A stretch of 64,000 bases of DNA from Tenebrio molitor (taxonomy: Eukaryota; Arthropoda; Insecta; Coleoptera; Tenebrionidae), in contig NC_091046.1 of assembly GCF_963966145.1 (NCBI RefSeq), positions 47,678,001 through 47,742,000 on the forward strand. Direction: 5' to 3'. A model generated the notes under the pieces. It was given only the letters and a program-made list of their open reading frames with translations. It made no database searches and was not told where the DNA came from. Made by a program: the position numbers and the translations under genes. Of the stretch, positions 24,347 to 36,830 are shown in pieces (the stretch's first letter is position 1; each line of letters begins with the position of its first letter).

Positions 24347-25080
24347 TACAGGGTGTCCCCAAAAAAGAAGACGAGTCCATAACTCTGTTATTTATCGGAA
24401 TATTTTAATTATCTGTACACCAAATTAAATGGTTGTTAATAGGCTACAAAATGGCCTAATAAATTTAAGTATAGCCCCATGGGTTTCAAGGGTAAACTGT
24501 CAAAATATTTTTTTTCAAACGGGATTACATATTTTTTTTTAGTAATTCTGATAGAGATTTTTATTCTGAAAACAACAGTGTATCACAAGTATACACTTAA
24601 ATACCAAAAATTCACAAAAAAAAATGTAAAAAAAACACTAATATCGTCTACGTTCCATTTTGCGTTAAACATTGGCGGCATATCTGCGCAATCCCACATG
24701 TTATTATTTGTCATTTGTTTTTCCAGCTACCTTAATTTGGTTATTACATTGTAACGCAATGCATTTTGATAGCTTTTCGCTTGGTGCTCGTCATTTGTTT
24801 CAAAAGTTAGTATTATTTTTTTTTATGTGAAGTTATACTTGTGATACATTGTTGTTTTCAGAATTAAAATCTCTATCAGAATTTCTAAAAAAAAGTATGT
24901 GATCCCATTTAAAAAAAAATATTTTGACAGTTTAGTCTTGAAGCCCTTGGAGCTATACGTGAATTTATTAAGCCGTTTTGTAGCCTATTAACAACCATTT
25001 AATTTGGTGTATAGATAATTAAAATCCTCCGATAAATAAGGGAGCTATGGACTCGTCTTTTTTTTTGGGGACACCCTGTA
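24347..25080. mobile_element. Foldback element with ~250-bp inverted arms
   Basis: It starts TACAGGGTGTCCCCAAAAAA and ends GGGGACACCCTGTA. The two arms match for about 250 bp (for example CACCAAATTAAATGGTTGTT on the left against AACAACCATTTAATTTGGTG on the right), leaving a core of under 250 bp. It is inserted at TA inside the 23,824-25,332 element, so it is the younger of the two. Confidence 0.85.
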
Positions 25081-25332
25081 TAAGATAACAAAATTTGTAT
25101 ACTGTCATTTAGACAATTAAAAGGGCTATCAGAATCAAGAAAAAAATAGGGGGTTTCATTTAAAAAAACTATCGATGACGTCATAACTCGAAAACAAATG
25201 ACTGCTCGGAATTTTATTTTCTATCAAAATATGTATTTTTATAAACTAAAATCGACTTGTCCAAAGATTTTTTTGAAAAAAATTTTGTTTAATTTTTAAT
25301 GAATTTATTCCATACTTTTGCCGCTCACTGTA

Positions 25333-25660
25333 TTTTCCAATGGAAAGTAGCTCTACCTGACCCATTTTGAAAATCTTGTAGTTTCTTCAGCAATTTTTCT
25401 AGGAAAAAATCAGAACACAACTCTTGCTTTTTGATGCCTTTATGTACCAAATATAAAACTAATTGGGAGATGATAATAATCATCTAACATTTTAGTCACC
25501 ATTTTGGATAACATTTATGTTACCAAGTCAGATGGTGATAAGCACATGTTTATTTATATTTTGTAAATTTTGATTAAATAGAATTGGACCTGCGAGCACA
25601 TTTTTAGTTTTGTTATCAATCAAAAAATTTGACAAATATAAATGAATTAAAATTTCGTTA
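25333..25660. other. AT-rich spacer between elements
   Basis: Nothing is recognised. Confidence 0.55.
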
Positions 25661-26069
25661 TACAGGGTGTCTCAAAATTCGCGAATTCCGAATTCAGAGC
25701 GTTGTAGGGGATCACATCAGTAGTCTAAATATGGAAATTAAAAAAAAAATCGGGACTCCCCCCACAAAGATACATTGGTCTGAAGGTGCACTTTTTTTGA
25801 ACTGCGTTTTCTGAAAACTTCAGTGTTTATTGTTATTTATGGTGTAGATGATTGTGGAAAATAATAACATAAAACAATTTCTTGAAGAATAGCTTTACTT
25901 TGGAGTAAAAAATCTTAAATTTTTGTAATTTTTGTATTGAACAAAATTAAAGTGCTTATATCTTCTTCAGGAAGAGCGAATTTTTTTTCTAAGTATTTTT
26001 CGAGCTCCACTGGGTCCTTCCCTACTACGCTCTGAATTCGGAATTCACGAATTTTGAGACACCCTGTAT
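25661..26069. mobile_element. TIR element (TACAGGGTGTCTCAAAATTC type)
   Basis: Left TACAGGGTGTCTCAAAATTC plus GCGAATTCCGAATTCAGAGC pairs with right GCTCTGAATTCGGAATTCAC plus GAATTTTGAGACACCCTGTA, over 45 bp. It is about 409 bp, non-coding and TA-flanked. The element at 38,741 is a relative: both share the TIR layout and an AGATACATTGGTCTGAAGGT-like interior. Confidence 0.85.
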
Positions 26070-26690
26070 TTTTTAAAGTTTACCTATAGCTTACAAAATC
26101 AAAATATATTTTAGTTATTAAGTAGAAAATATTTAATTAATTTAATTTAATTTAAAAAATAATTTTTCCTTTCATTGTAAAATTTCTTCTATAAAATAAA
26201 AAGTGCTTTATTTTTTCAGTACATTTTAATTTCCTCTTATCTGCATAGCCTCGAAGATTTTTTCAAAAATTTGCTGAGAACAAAGATTATTAGGAATATA
26301 AAAATACATAATGCTTTTTTTGTATTTTCTTCGGGGTTTCCGCAACCAACTGATTAAAATGAAATACATAACAGTCAGGTTGCATTCTGAGTTGCATTCT
26401 GCAAGACATGTTGGAAGATTTTTTTGTGTGCAATTAGTCACCCGGAGGTTGTGCCGTTTAAGGACTCTGGCATTAATTGCAAAAGTAAAAAATGAAATAT
26501 GCATGAACCTTGCCTGTTAAATAAATTATGCTCACAATTAAAATATCGTTTAATTAATTTATTAACCACGATCTCGAACGGATAAGCAATTAATTAACTA
26601 GTTCTTTTCTTTGGAAAAAAATTATAAATAATCCAACGGAAACCGATACTAGTTGCATATGTACATTGTTACAACTCAATAAATCGGATG
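26070..26690. other. AT-rich stretch
   Basis: Mirror open frames lie on both strands at 26,226-26,520. Neither shows a domain and they mask each other, so no gene is called. Confidence 0.5.
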
Positions 26691-27490
26691 TTTTGCAAGC
26701 GATGACCATCTCCTGTGACGACCACATTAAATGTCAAGAACACCGCAGATAAGCTGGCTGAGTAATAATAATATTAAAAAATGTGAAACAAGTGTTCATG
26801 AGATCAGATAGTGTGGATTTATGTCGTTTCCAATTAGAGTGAAAGGAGGTGAAGTATCTAAATTTCAGGATAAAACGTCGCGATTAAAATGTTAATGTCG
26901 AATTTTTGCATTTTTCCACTCGGGACATACTTCGGAAGTCCACGTCGTAAATTTTTGTTTCGATTTCGAGATAAAATATTATTTTCGTTATTTTTCGTCT
27001 GCACGCCTCGTCCAAACTATACAGTGTGGCCCCGTCAGTAGGTGTTTACTCGATAATTGGCGACGAACGCCATTTTTATTGCCCCATAAATTCCCGCTGA
27101 ATTGTCACAGGAAACGGAAGATATAATTTTAGCAACAATTTAATGTCGACCAGCAGACACGTTAAGTGGAGTAATTGAAGTTGAGTGGCGATTTTTTCGG
27201 AATTTGTGCAAACGACTGTCGCGAGGGCGATTCGTGGTGAAGAATTGACCACGAATTCGACGGAATTCGGTGAGGATTGATGTCGCTGACGGTCGTTGGA
27301 TGTTCATCATGTCGTCTTTTTCAAATTGTTTCCACCTATAATTATGTTGATATACGCTGATGGTTGTCGTGACGTTTCAATGAGGCGAGCCAGCCAAGCA
27401 CAAATATGAGACGATTTGTTCGTCAGATGCACGAATTGGAGGTGGCAATGGTGTCACACTTTCAAATTTGAGTGTTTTCGATGGGAAATT
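26691..27490. promoter_or_regulatory. GC-richer non-repetitive block 8
   Basis: Unique CpG-bearing sequence including TTTATTGCCCCATAAATTCC near 27,076, a pair of Cdx/AbdB-like words. Candidate regulatory DNA; the binding-site reading is inference. Confidence 0.3.
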
Positions 27491-28028
27491 TGAAAAATAA
27501 CACGTATTAAGTTTGGAAAAAGTGCAAAAACTATTTTTACGAGTGTTTATAAGCAAGCAAAATTAGAGAGATTTTATTTCACCAAGAAATAAAACTACCA
27601 ATGATTTTAGTTTTTTAATATATGTTTAATTAACAACAAATTAACAAAGTAACTTTTCTGAATACAGTTTAATTGGAAAGAAAAGGTTTTGCCATTGATA
27701 TTTTTATATTTGAAGATTTTCAGACAACATAACAAGAATTCTTCCTCGATTCCACGAAATAGAAATTACCTATATATATTTTTTATAATGAATTCCATGT
27801 TTTTTTTTAAACAAACAAATCAGTAACAGTGAGATTAATAAAAGCACATTAGAATCATTCTCCTTCAATTTTTTTCTTTTTATCTTTTGTTTTTGAAATA
27901 ATTTTAAATTTCTTTATTAATATTCCATCGAAACATTCATCCTAATTTTTAACTACGACATTTTTTTGCAGTTTGTATGACACAGTTTAGCAAACAATTA
28001 ATTTAAAAAGTCCCCAAATAGACGTATG
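27491..28028. other. AT-rich non-coding stretch
   Basis: Nothing is recognised. Confidence 0.55.
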
Positions 28029-28492
28029 TACAGGGTGAGCGAAACTCGATGTCTCAGCTCTATTAAAAGAAAAGGAAAGACGATAGAAAAAAACTGAAAA
28101 GAGGTTCTTAAATGGGATTGAGTAAGGTCTATTTTAAACCAAATTTGCAAATTTTTCCATATTTGGAAACTGAAGTAATGACGTGATCGATTTTTTTTCC
28201 CAGAAACACCTATATTTTGGCATATTTAAAAAGAGCTAATTTTTCTTAACAAATTTTGTAAAGAAAAAAATTTGCTATCTTGTTTAAATCGTGACGATTG
28301 CGAATTTTTGTTAATACTTTTTTTTTATAAATTTGCTTATAATTTTTTAACGGAAAAAGATAGAAAATGTTTTTCTTTACAAAATGTGTTCAGAAAAATT
28401 AGCTCTTTTTAAATATGCCAAAATGTAGGTATGTTTCTCGGGAAAAAAATTCGGTGAATAGAGCTGAGACATCGAATTTCGCTCACCCTGTA
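28029..28492. mobile_element. TIR element (TACAGGGTGAGCGAAA type)
   Basis: Left TACAGGGTGAGCGAAACTCG plus ATGTCTCAGCTCTATT pairs with right GAGCTGAGACATCGAATTTC plus GCTCACCCTGTA. Inner segments CCTATATTTTGGCATATTTA and TAAATATGCCAAAATGTAGG are also inverted copies, so the arms are long (over 150 bp with gaps). There is no coding capacity. Confidence 0.85.
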
Positions 28493-29790
28493 CTTAAGAA
28501 TAAGCCGACTAATTTCTTGATTGAGTTTACACCAAGATAATAAATAGCTTCTCCCTAGAACATTTTTATATTTGAACAATTTCAACAAGCAAATAGAGAA
28601 ATAGAACAGAAGAATTTGTCTTCTTCATTATGATTTTTCGATCGTTTTTGTTTAATTTTTTAATTAATTTCTCACCCAAAAAGCTCACCCTGATCTTCAA
28701 GTATCTATGTATGATTTCCAAAATACTAATAGAAAAAAATGACACAAGAAAATCCGAAAAAATTTGATTAAAACGAAATTTTTTTGATATTTTTGTCCTG
28801 AATTCGCGTGTTTAAATTGATATTTTTTTCAAAAAAGTTAGGCCAGTTTTGAATTTTTTTCTCTGTTCTTATCTTGTTCTGCATCATTTTACTGAATTTG
28901 AACTGAAGAAGTTAATGGTTTTACCATGGATATTCGACTTAAAAATTTTCGAATAAATTAAGATAAATACATTGAGAAGATTTCCTAGACAATTATTTGA
29001 TTAATTTCAATTTTTTAAGAACAACATAAGACAAACTAGATATTGAAAGAATTTCATGTAATGAAATGAGTTATAAAATAATGTAAATTGAAACGTACAT
29101 TTGAGTGTTTAGCAAATAAACTAAAAATATTACGAGAAATTTATACGATTTAAAAAATTGAAATCACTGAGAACGACAAGAAAAAATATTACAAATATTG
29201 AGTGTGTACTCAACTAAGGAAGAACAGAAAAATCCTTTTATTAAGCAAAATCATCAAAAAATCAATAAACTACATACTTCTTCGGGATAAACATATCAAA
29301 TCAATAAATAGTATTTTAAGTATTTATCATTTCTTGCGAACAATAATTCCTTAATTTGTTACCCCAATGATCAAAAATAATTTCATAATTTCTTATTAAA
29401 AATCAGGTATAGTGAATTTTTTTTAATAAACAATTGTCAGTGTCAAAATTAAGTAAAAAACCACTCTGTATCACCCCAAAATGTGCACATATGGACCAGC
29501 TGTATAACAATTTGACACCAAATCATAGTTAAGGTTATGTTTATTTCACTTCCCGGACCTGTTTTCCGCGAATTCATTTTTAAAACAAATTTAATTAGAA
29601 ATCAGCGGAAATAATTTTCGAATTTGAAATAAAGTCTCGCTCGTCAGGGCGCAGGCTCAGTTAGATTTAAAAAATGTTGACACTCAGTGTGACTAATCGT
29701 ATTATCATGAAAATCACTGTTTGGGTCATACCAACATGATAACGTTTTGACAATTGTTTATTAAAAAATTTCAATTATAAGTAGCTAGAT
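28493..29790. other. AT-rich non-coding stretch
   Basis: No supported gene and no repeated element recognised. Confidence 0.55.
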
Positions 29791-30126
29791 ACGTTCAAAT
29801 GAAATCCTGGGCTGAGTAGGCGTTCAAAAAAGTAAACCGTTTAGAACAGTGTAAAGTTTGAATTTCCCGCCCTTTGAGACGAATGTTTATGTTTAACAGG
29901 GACATAATTTAACATGTTTGTTTTCAGCATAGGGTGCCCTTAGATATTTGCTTCGAGAACAGGAATCGTTAAGTTACTCTATTTTTAATGTAAAACATTG
30001 CAAAGAAAGAAAAAAAGAAAGATTTTTTTTTACTCTAAATTTTAGGTTAGCTGTCAACATGCTCCAATTAATCTACGCTTTAAAAAAGCACAACAACGCC
30101 TTCGCAGTCCAGGATTTCATTTCAAC
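29791..30126 (+). mobile_element. MITE family M1, copy 4
   Basis: The left end ACGTTCAAATGAAATCCTGG and the right end CAGGATTTCATTTCAACAA are both nearly complete. The interior matches the family throughout; a small deletion near the right end removes the TTGACGGTTTCC part. An open frame at 29,948-30,133 is internal to the MITE. Confidence 0.9.
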
Positions 30127-30640
30127 AAACTAGAAAGTAAAATTTAAAAATACAAGACCCTCCTTCATTTGGGCTTTTGCTTCATCAATTACTTTTTACT
30201 GCGTTGAAACTGACGTTGACTAACCACAGGGACACTCCCAACATCCTTCACCCAGGGTGTCCCACATATTACATTTGTTTGTTCTCTGATTATTCACTCA
30301 AATCAATACTTTGTAAGACCTAAAATCTTGAGAATATCAAAGCATTCACAGTGGAGAAATGCAAAATGATTTCAAACGAATCAACGATTTTTCTATTTTT
30401 CAATCAGCGTTCAGTTGTTCAGTTGTAACTCCTCCTAGAGCCCACAATTCTTTCACCAATTTAAAAAAAAACTGTAATTCTTTTGAAATATTCTCTCCTT
30501 GTTCTGTTGAGACGTGTTTAAACAAAAATAATTTTTTCTTTGATGTTTCCCCCACTGCCTCTATCCATCCACTTCTTCATGCGTGTCGAGCCATGTTAAA
30601 TCTCCGTCGAGCTCCTTCAGTGGGCGTTATTTGAACTTTT
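30127..30640. other. AT-rich stretch
   Basis: A lone CAGGGTGTCCC near 30,254 resembles one end of the CAGGGTG-type elements, without a partner. The 91-codon frame at 30,359 has no recognised domain. Confidence 0.5.
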
Positions 30641-31450
30641 CCGCTTAGAAACAACCCCTCTAAAAACGCTAATGAAGCTATCAACCCGACCACACCTCCA
30701 TCAAGCTCACATTCCACCTAATCACTATTGGAAAAGTGTTCTCGAACAATAAAGATTAAGTTTTAAGGAGTCCACGAAGACCATACATGCCGTGATAAAC
30801 TGACCCATAATCTGGTCGGATAACGAAAGAGATCGTTTTCATGCTAGATTGAATATTGTCACGATTTTCGTGACCCATATTAGCAGGAACACGTTCTCGG
30901 ATCGGCCGATAATTTATATCGAGAAACTCGCCGGATTTATGCCGCACTTAGTGCCGTTTTTGACGGAATTTCGCTTATCGCAACCGACATCAACTGGCGG
31001 CAATAAATCCCGAATTATGGACGTTTATTGTGTGCGCCACGTGCACTGCAGGGAAAATTTCAGCAGGTTTCGAAAGCTCAACAGTCAGGGGCGGCGACCA
31101 AACCACCAAATCCAGACGAGATTCTTCCTGCGGAGTCTCGCGTGGCGGTCCTGCGGGTCCCCGCCGCTGGCCCTCCGCGGTCGTTTCCATTCTGCGTGCA
31201 CTCCCGATGCAAATTTCTTCTTGGATGGTATGACCACTTGCCGTACATCAAACCAGGCCGTAAACAACTCGCAAAGTTGCATTATATTGCAACGGCTCGG
31301 CTGCATATTGGACGAGCGGCTCCGACAGGACATCCGTCACGTCGCGTTTGTCCTGTTCCTCGGCAAAAATCGTCATAACCTAGATGGACAATTTATGCAA
31401 ATTCGCGAAGAAAAAACTCCGACCGACGTCATGCACGTTTACGATTAATA
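30641..31450. promoter_or_regulatory. GC-rich non-repetitive block 9
   Basis: CpG-bearing sequence holds overlapping frames in five of the six readings, up to 199 codons on the plus strand (30,849-31,448, TTG start). The dense mutual overlap is what a stop-poor GC-rich non-coding block produces. Candidate regulatory DNA. Confidence 0.3.
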
Positions 31451-31555
31451 TCGTTAAATTAGTAAGCCGGAGCAAATATAAAAAATAATTCCCTATCGAA
31501 TATCAACATCATTTTTCACACTATAAATTATGCTTTTAATAAAGTGTAATTATGA

Positions 31556-31771
31556 ATGATGGGGAAAACACCATCGAGTGTCGTAATTAAGGGAATTAAC
31601 ATGTTGGTGAAGCGTGGACGGGATATCGCAGGAGTGGTGATGGATTTGGCCGGAATTGGGCACGCGAGAACTACTCAAACTAGAATGGTTGCTTTCCAAC
31701 CGCAGAGTGGTGCAGGTCTGGGAGGTTTGGTGGCGAAGGCTCCCAGCAATTTGCACCGACGCAACAAATAA
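31556..31771 (+). CDS. Possible small single-exon gene, 71 residues
   Basis: ATG at 31,556 opens a frame reading MMGKTPSSVVIKGINMLVKR, later GRDIAGVVMDLAGIGHAR and ending SNLHRRNK with TAA. Codons are strongly purine-first (GGA, GTG, GAT, AAG, ATT), as in real coding DNA, and CG/GC content is higher than in the flanks. An acceptor-like AATAAAG precedes the start. An antisense frame of similar length exists and no domain is recognised, so this remains tentative. Confidence 0.3.
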   Translation: MMGKTPSSVVIKGINMLVKRGRDIAGVVMDLAGIGHARTTQTRMVAFQPQSGAGLGGLVAKAPSNLHRRNK

Positions 31772-32330
31772 CTTAATCGATCACTGATTACCTTGGAAAT
31801 AATGTGAAGCAACAAAGTTGAACGTAGTAGTTATAACTTTTCTCCTATATTCTATTTCTTCTATATTCTTCTTCTATATTTTTTTAACGTTATTTATTCG
31901 TTTACACCTAACTTGTCCTGTTGTTATCTTCACAGAAAATTTAACTTTACATCTATTTTTGACATGGTCAAAGAGAACAATGATTGCTATTTTTTGTTAA
32001 AATAAATATCAAACTGTGATATTAGTAAAATTGTGATGGCATTTTTTTCTTATATCCTAGGCGGAAATACTTTTCAATACATTATTATTATTATTGTACA
32101 TTATTAATTAAATTATTAGTTTTTGAATTATTCCAATTTTAACATTCATACCTCATTGTTGGTAAACATCTGTTATGTATGTAATTTTATTTTCTTTTGT
32201 TTTGAAAGTGTTCCAATTATCTGCAGTACATTTTATTGAGGTAATAAAACAATAATTTAGTTATTTAAATTTCTTTATTTAATTTTTCCCTAGTCCATAC
32301 ATATTTATATATTTTTTGAATTTTTTTTAT
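31772..32330. other. AT-rich non-coding stretch
   Basis: An AATAAA at about 32,001 could serve the small frame upstream. Otherwise nothing is recognised. Confidence 0.5.
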
Positions 32331-33010
32331 AATTAATTAGACTTGCCACACGCTCGCGACTAGTTTATTGTACCCATATCCACTTTTTGCCGCACCGTCG
32401 TTAATTTGCCTCCTGCTCCTTGGCCACCGTTCTGCCTCCTGCCAGTCGTCCCTGCAGGATGATTGATGCCCCTGTGACGTTCGAATAATAACAGTCGTGT
32501 CGACTGTCAGGACATCGCCTTCGACCATTCAGGCCGACCGCAAACATCCACCAGGAGATAAGTCGAGCATAATTGAAACATCATATCGAGATCTGGCGGA
32601 TGTAAGATCACAGCCGCTGATACCGTCCATGCGTGTACATCATCCTCCGTGGCCCACACAAAAGAAGCGCAGATGGGAATTTAGTGTGTTTTGTGTGCGG
32701 GAAAATTTGACATTTCGCGTAAATTAATTGCGAAAAATTGCAGGTGTTCCACGAGATTAATCGGGTTCATCGTGCAAGCTGAATATCTTAACTGGTCTAG
32801 TTAATAAAACACAAGAGACAGGTGCTTATTAAGGAGATTCTTTATGGGAGCGCAGTGTCGGCTACCGACTTTCGCGCACAAAGTACTTTTCACTAATTTT
32901 GAAAACTTGATTGCTCCATCGGTCGACGAGATCAGGAGGACTGATCGGAAAGCTGACCAGGTGGCAGACGTGAGCTTCCCACGGAAGTTGCTGCAGTAAA
33001 AAATGCAAAT
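32331..33010. promoter_or_regulatory. GC-rich non-repetitive block 10
   Basis: Unique CpG-bearing sequence with opposing short frames. Candidate regulatory DNA. Confidence 0.3.
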
Positions 33011-33100
33011 TATTTTTACAGCTGGATTCTCTTCTTCAAATTATTTTAGATCATTATGAGCAGCTAGATCAACAGATCTTCTAGTCATCAACCAACCAAT

Positions 33101-33426
33101 CTTCAAATGAAATCCTGGGCTGGGGAGGCGTTGGAAACCGTCAATGTTGTACTTTTTTAAAGCGTAGATTAATTGGAGAATGTTGACAGCTAACCTAAAA
33201 TTTAGACCCAAAAAAATGTTTCTTTTTTTCTTTCTTTGCAATGTTTTACATTAAAAATAAAACAACTTAACGATGCCTATTGTCGAAGCAAATATCTAAG
33301 GGCACCTTTTGCTGAAAACAAACATGTTCAATTATATCCCGATTAAACATAAACAAATGTCATTTGTGTCAAACGGCGGGAAATTCAAACTTTACACTGT
33401 TCTAAACGGTTTAATTTTTCCACCGC
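33101..33426 (-). mobile_element. MITE family M1, copy 5
   Basis: It starts CTTCAAATGAAATCCTGGGC and carries the family interior in reverse orientation to AATTTTTCCACCGCC. It ends there, missing the last 25 or so bases of the right terminal repeat. Confidence 0.85.
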
Positions 33427-34170
33427 CACATCGCAACAAAACCTAATTGATACCAGTCATTTTTTTCCAATTGTAGTTAGTGCAAATAAAATTTCATTTT
33501 GTCTGGACTGTAAGAACTTGATAGTTGTTTGCTACTGCTACTTACCAGAAGCACTCAACAATCTGTATTTTATTGTTAAGTGTTTCCAATATCTGTGGAA
33601 GACATCTCCTCTATGCGGCTTTATCTGCACGTTCGCCAATAAATTTTTGTTCGTTTAAATTCCCTAACGTTCGCTTAGCCGTTGCATCGTTAATTGCGAG
33701 AAACGAATGCACCGGCGATGAATTCGCATCGATCCCATTTAATAATCGCAATTAAAATTTTGTCGGCGGCGTAATCTACCCCGTCCCCGCACTAAATGAT
33801 GTCGGTACATAATATGTGCATAAATCTAGAAGTTTTATGCCGCCAGAAGACGCATTGCAGTAATGCGTTGTGCAAGCAACTCGGCGCTATCTGCGATCGG
33901 GCTCACCTATGCATATTTGCTCCATTCGTGTCCGAATTACATATTTGGCCGATAGCGATCGCAAAAATACGAAATTTTCGTGTGGAGCCGGAGTAACGGG
34001 CGTGTGTTATAATATTTTTTAATTATCGGTGCATCTTGGACAAGCGACGGGTTTGACTGATGCTCGCCGATCACGGAATTTTTTTTTATTAAATTGCCGG
34101 AGAGAAATGCGATTTGAATTATGGCACAGAGGGCGGAGATAAAGGGAATTTAAGGGTTTTGGGATAGGTT
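33427..34170. promoter_or_regulatory. GC-richer non-repetitive block 11
   Basis: Mostly unique sequence with CpG dinucleotides from about 33,600. The 66-76-codon frames show no domain. Candidate regulatory DNA. Confidence 0.28.
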
Positions 34171-34610
34171 TCAACACATTTTTTTTTTAGTTATCAACGA
34201 AGCTGTGAAAGCTGGAATTAATTTGATAAGGATCAACATAAATCACAAAGTATACAATTGTTATAAAAAATAAAGAAAATTCAGTGATTTCTTTTTCTGT
34301 CTTCAGATTTGGAAAGAAATGGGTCTGAAAATTTGAGATTTTTTTGAGAATACTAGATACAAAGCCTCACCCTGAATGCCATACACTCAAAATCCAAAAG
34401 AAGAATATAATTTTTATCTGCCAGATAGTTGTTTTCACTCAAGTAGAATAGTAAAAATCACCCAGTATACATAATTTGGAATTTCATCTGTTCATTTTTT
34501 ATTTAGATACAGTGCCGTTCAAAAAACTGCATAAATGGCGTGACAATAAAAGAGCAGTTTTCCAAATTGTCTTTTCGAATTTTCTAAATTCCAAATTTTA
34601 TCGCTTTGTC
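34171..34610. other. AT-rich stretch
   Basis: Near 34,508, ATACAGTGCCGTTCAAAAAA looks like one end of a Tc1-like element with no partner seen. Confidence 0.5.
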
Positions 34611-34933
34611 TTCAAATAAAATCCGGGGCTGTGTAGGCGCTGGAAAAAGCAAACCGTTCAGAACAGTGTAACGTTTAAATTTCCCGCCGTTTGACACGAT
34701 GACATTTGTTTATGTTTAATCGGAACACAATTAAACATGTTTGTTTTTATCAAAGGGTCCCATTAGATATTTGCTTCGAAAATAGGAATCGTTAAGTTAC
34801 TCTATTTTTAATGTAAAACATTGCAAAGAAAGGAAAAAGAAAGTTTTTGTGGCTCTAAATTTTAGGTTAGCTGTCAACACGCTCCTATTAATCTACGCTT
34901 TAAAAAAGCACAACGGTTTCCAACGCCTTCCAG
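34611..34933 (+). mobile_element. MITE family M1, copy 6
   Basis: TTCAAATAAAATCCGGGGCT begins the copy and CGGTTTCCAACGCCTTCCAG ends it, with the outer right end lost. It has more substitutions than its sister copies, so it is an older insertion. Confidence 0.85.
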
Positions 34934-36440
34934 CTTAACTGGAATTTTTTTTTAGTTGGATTTACTCCTTAGAATGAACACTTGCTTTGTGAAACAAATC
35001 GATTCTTATTTACCATTCCCATTTTTTGTCGATCCTCCTCGAATTCCACCTTTCGCCGAGGGTCACGTTTCAGGGCCCGCCTGCCTAATCCAATTAGCAA
35101 TCCGTACAAATTTCCATTTATACTTCTAGCTGTTGGCCACGAATCCACATAAATAAAAGTCGAAACCTGACCCCCAGATAAAATTTCTCAGATAGTTTTT
35201 TACGAGCGAGCGTAAAAGCATTTCTTAATAAAATTTATGGCTACTCCTGAACAATTTCCAGCCACATTTATAAAAACGTCGTAAATCATAACTTATCCTC
35301 AATTAGAAACTCCCAATTTAATTATCGTCATCAAGACCGGATTTTTCTCCGATCTTTTTGAGAACTAAATTTAGTCAAGCCGACTCGAAACGGTAATTAA
35401 TTCGATCCGATCCCTCATAAATCTTGTTAAATTATATTTGCGATTAAACACCTAATTGCTGTCGATTCGCAATCCTTTCAATTAGTTCGCCGTGTCACAA
35501 TAATCGCCTTAATTAATTACCGCGATCGGTGCGGTCGCTCTCCAATCGCTCTCAAGCCGCACCAGATCAGGCAGAAGCAATGTCACTTCACACGATGCAG
35601 GATGGGTATTAACGCATCCAGACCGACCACCGGTCTGTTACCTTTCCGACGATTGTGATCTCGACTCGAATGTAAATTTCGACGTCCAAATTCGAAATTA
35701 ATTATCATTTATGGTGCCGTATTAAGGCTTTATGGTACAATTTGTAACTGGTAAGAATGGTAAATTAGATATTAATAAATTCACGGGCTAATGTTATCAT
35801 CGAGTTCCGAGTTTATTTCGTATGGTAATCAGGGGCTTTGTGTTAATTTTCATTAATTATCATAAACTTTATTGTATAGAGATAGAAAAAATTCCAACAA
35901 ATTGTGCTCTCAAGAAGCTTACGATGGTATCGACAGTTCCCATTTTTACCAACACAACGCCGCTTCCATCACATAAATATTAAACGTACCTACTGTTTTA
36001 CATAAAACCGCACGCATATCCACCGCATTTTCCCACAAAAAAATCCACTTCTGCGTAATTGAATCAACTTTTTGACTCCGCTCCGGAACACATCCAACGT
36101 CCACTTTTCGGTGCCCGGATGATTAATAGAGATGGGAGCAATCGAGCCTCAAGGTCTCACAGATGCTCCGGATGATGTATTATGGAAATGGGCATCTAGT
36201 TAATGCCGATTCAAAACATGACCGTAATGGGTGTATGACATGCGAGCCGCGCCATTACTATTATTGCACACATTTTAATTTTATGGCTACATTGTAAAAA
36301 AATCCGTTTCAACTCCACTAATTTACATTAAATTAGTTTCCAGCGTTTAATTAATTGGGTAATAATTGTAAAGCACGAGTCGTAAAATTTCGAGGGAAGG
36401 GGCCGGGGCAGCCCGAGGTGTGCCCCCTTTTCCAGGCGCT
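34934..36440. promoter_or_regulatory. GC-richer non-repetitive block 12
   Basis: A long run of unique sequence has many AATTA/TAATT words and TTTATGG motifs (ATCATTTATGGTGCCG and GGCTTTATGGTAC around 35,705-35,735; TTTTATGGCTAC at 36,280). This is the best stretch in the window for homeodomain/Caudal-type word density. The regulatory role is inferred. Confidence 0.35.
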
Positions 36441-36830
36441 TCAAAAATGTTAGAAAAAAAACAACTTCACTATTTATTTTGAACGATTTTTAAATATTTT
36501 TAATAATAATGATTAGATCAGTGGAGTTAAGCAATATCTGGAGCAGTCAATGTTTGGCTGGGTCGTTGCCAGAGGTCAAAATTTAGAGTGTCAATGGAAA
36601 CATTTACATAATTCAAATTCAAAAAGCAGTGTTATGTTCTTGTTCTTTTATTGATTTTTTTTAACAAGGAACAAAATCAGATAAGTATGGTGGACATAAT
36701 AATAATAATAATAATAATTAATCATTATTTGGACAGAAACAATTTACTTTCAGTTCTGGGGCCTGTGAAGATTTCCCCTTTTCTTCCACTTCCCAAATTT
36801 CTTCGTTTTTCACCTGCTTTGGCGCGAGCA
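36441..36830. other. AT-rich stretch with AAT microsatellite
   Basis: An AAT run lies at about 36,696-36,718. No gene is seen. Confidence 0.6.

Larger units (their letters stand above)
23824..25332. mobile_element. Tc1/mariner-type non-autonomous element, interrupted by another element
   Basis: The ends TACAGTGAGCGGCAAAAGTA and TACTTTTGCCGCTCACTGTA are exact inverted copies. The match continues into GGAATAAATTCATTAAAAAT and AAACAAAATT on both sides, about 50 bp, then resumes through TTTAATTGTCTAAA. CAGTG...CAAAAGTAT-like ends flanked by TA are typical of Tc1/mariner relatives. No transposase frame is present. A foldback element (24,347-25,080) lies inside. Confidence 0.85.

Noticed and set aside
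26226..26520. Mirror frames of 92 and 69 codons
   Set aside because: Both strands are open over the same bases, neither has a domain, and one lacks a reasonable start context.
29948..30133. 61-codon frame, and similar frames at 387-641 and 33,041-33,241
   Set aside because: They lie within MITE copies and reflect the shared MITE sequence, not genes.
30849..31448. 199-codon plus-strand frame, the longest in the left 47 kb
   Set aside because: It starts at TTG, has no recognisable domain, and four other frames are also open across the same GC-rich block.
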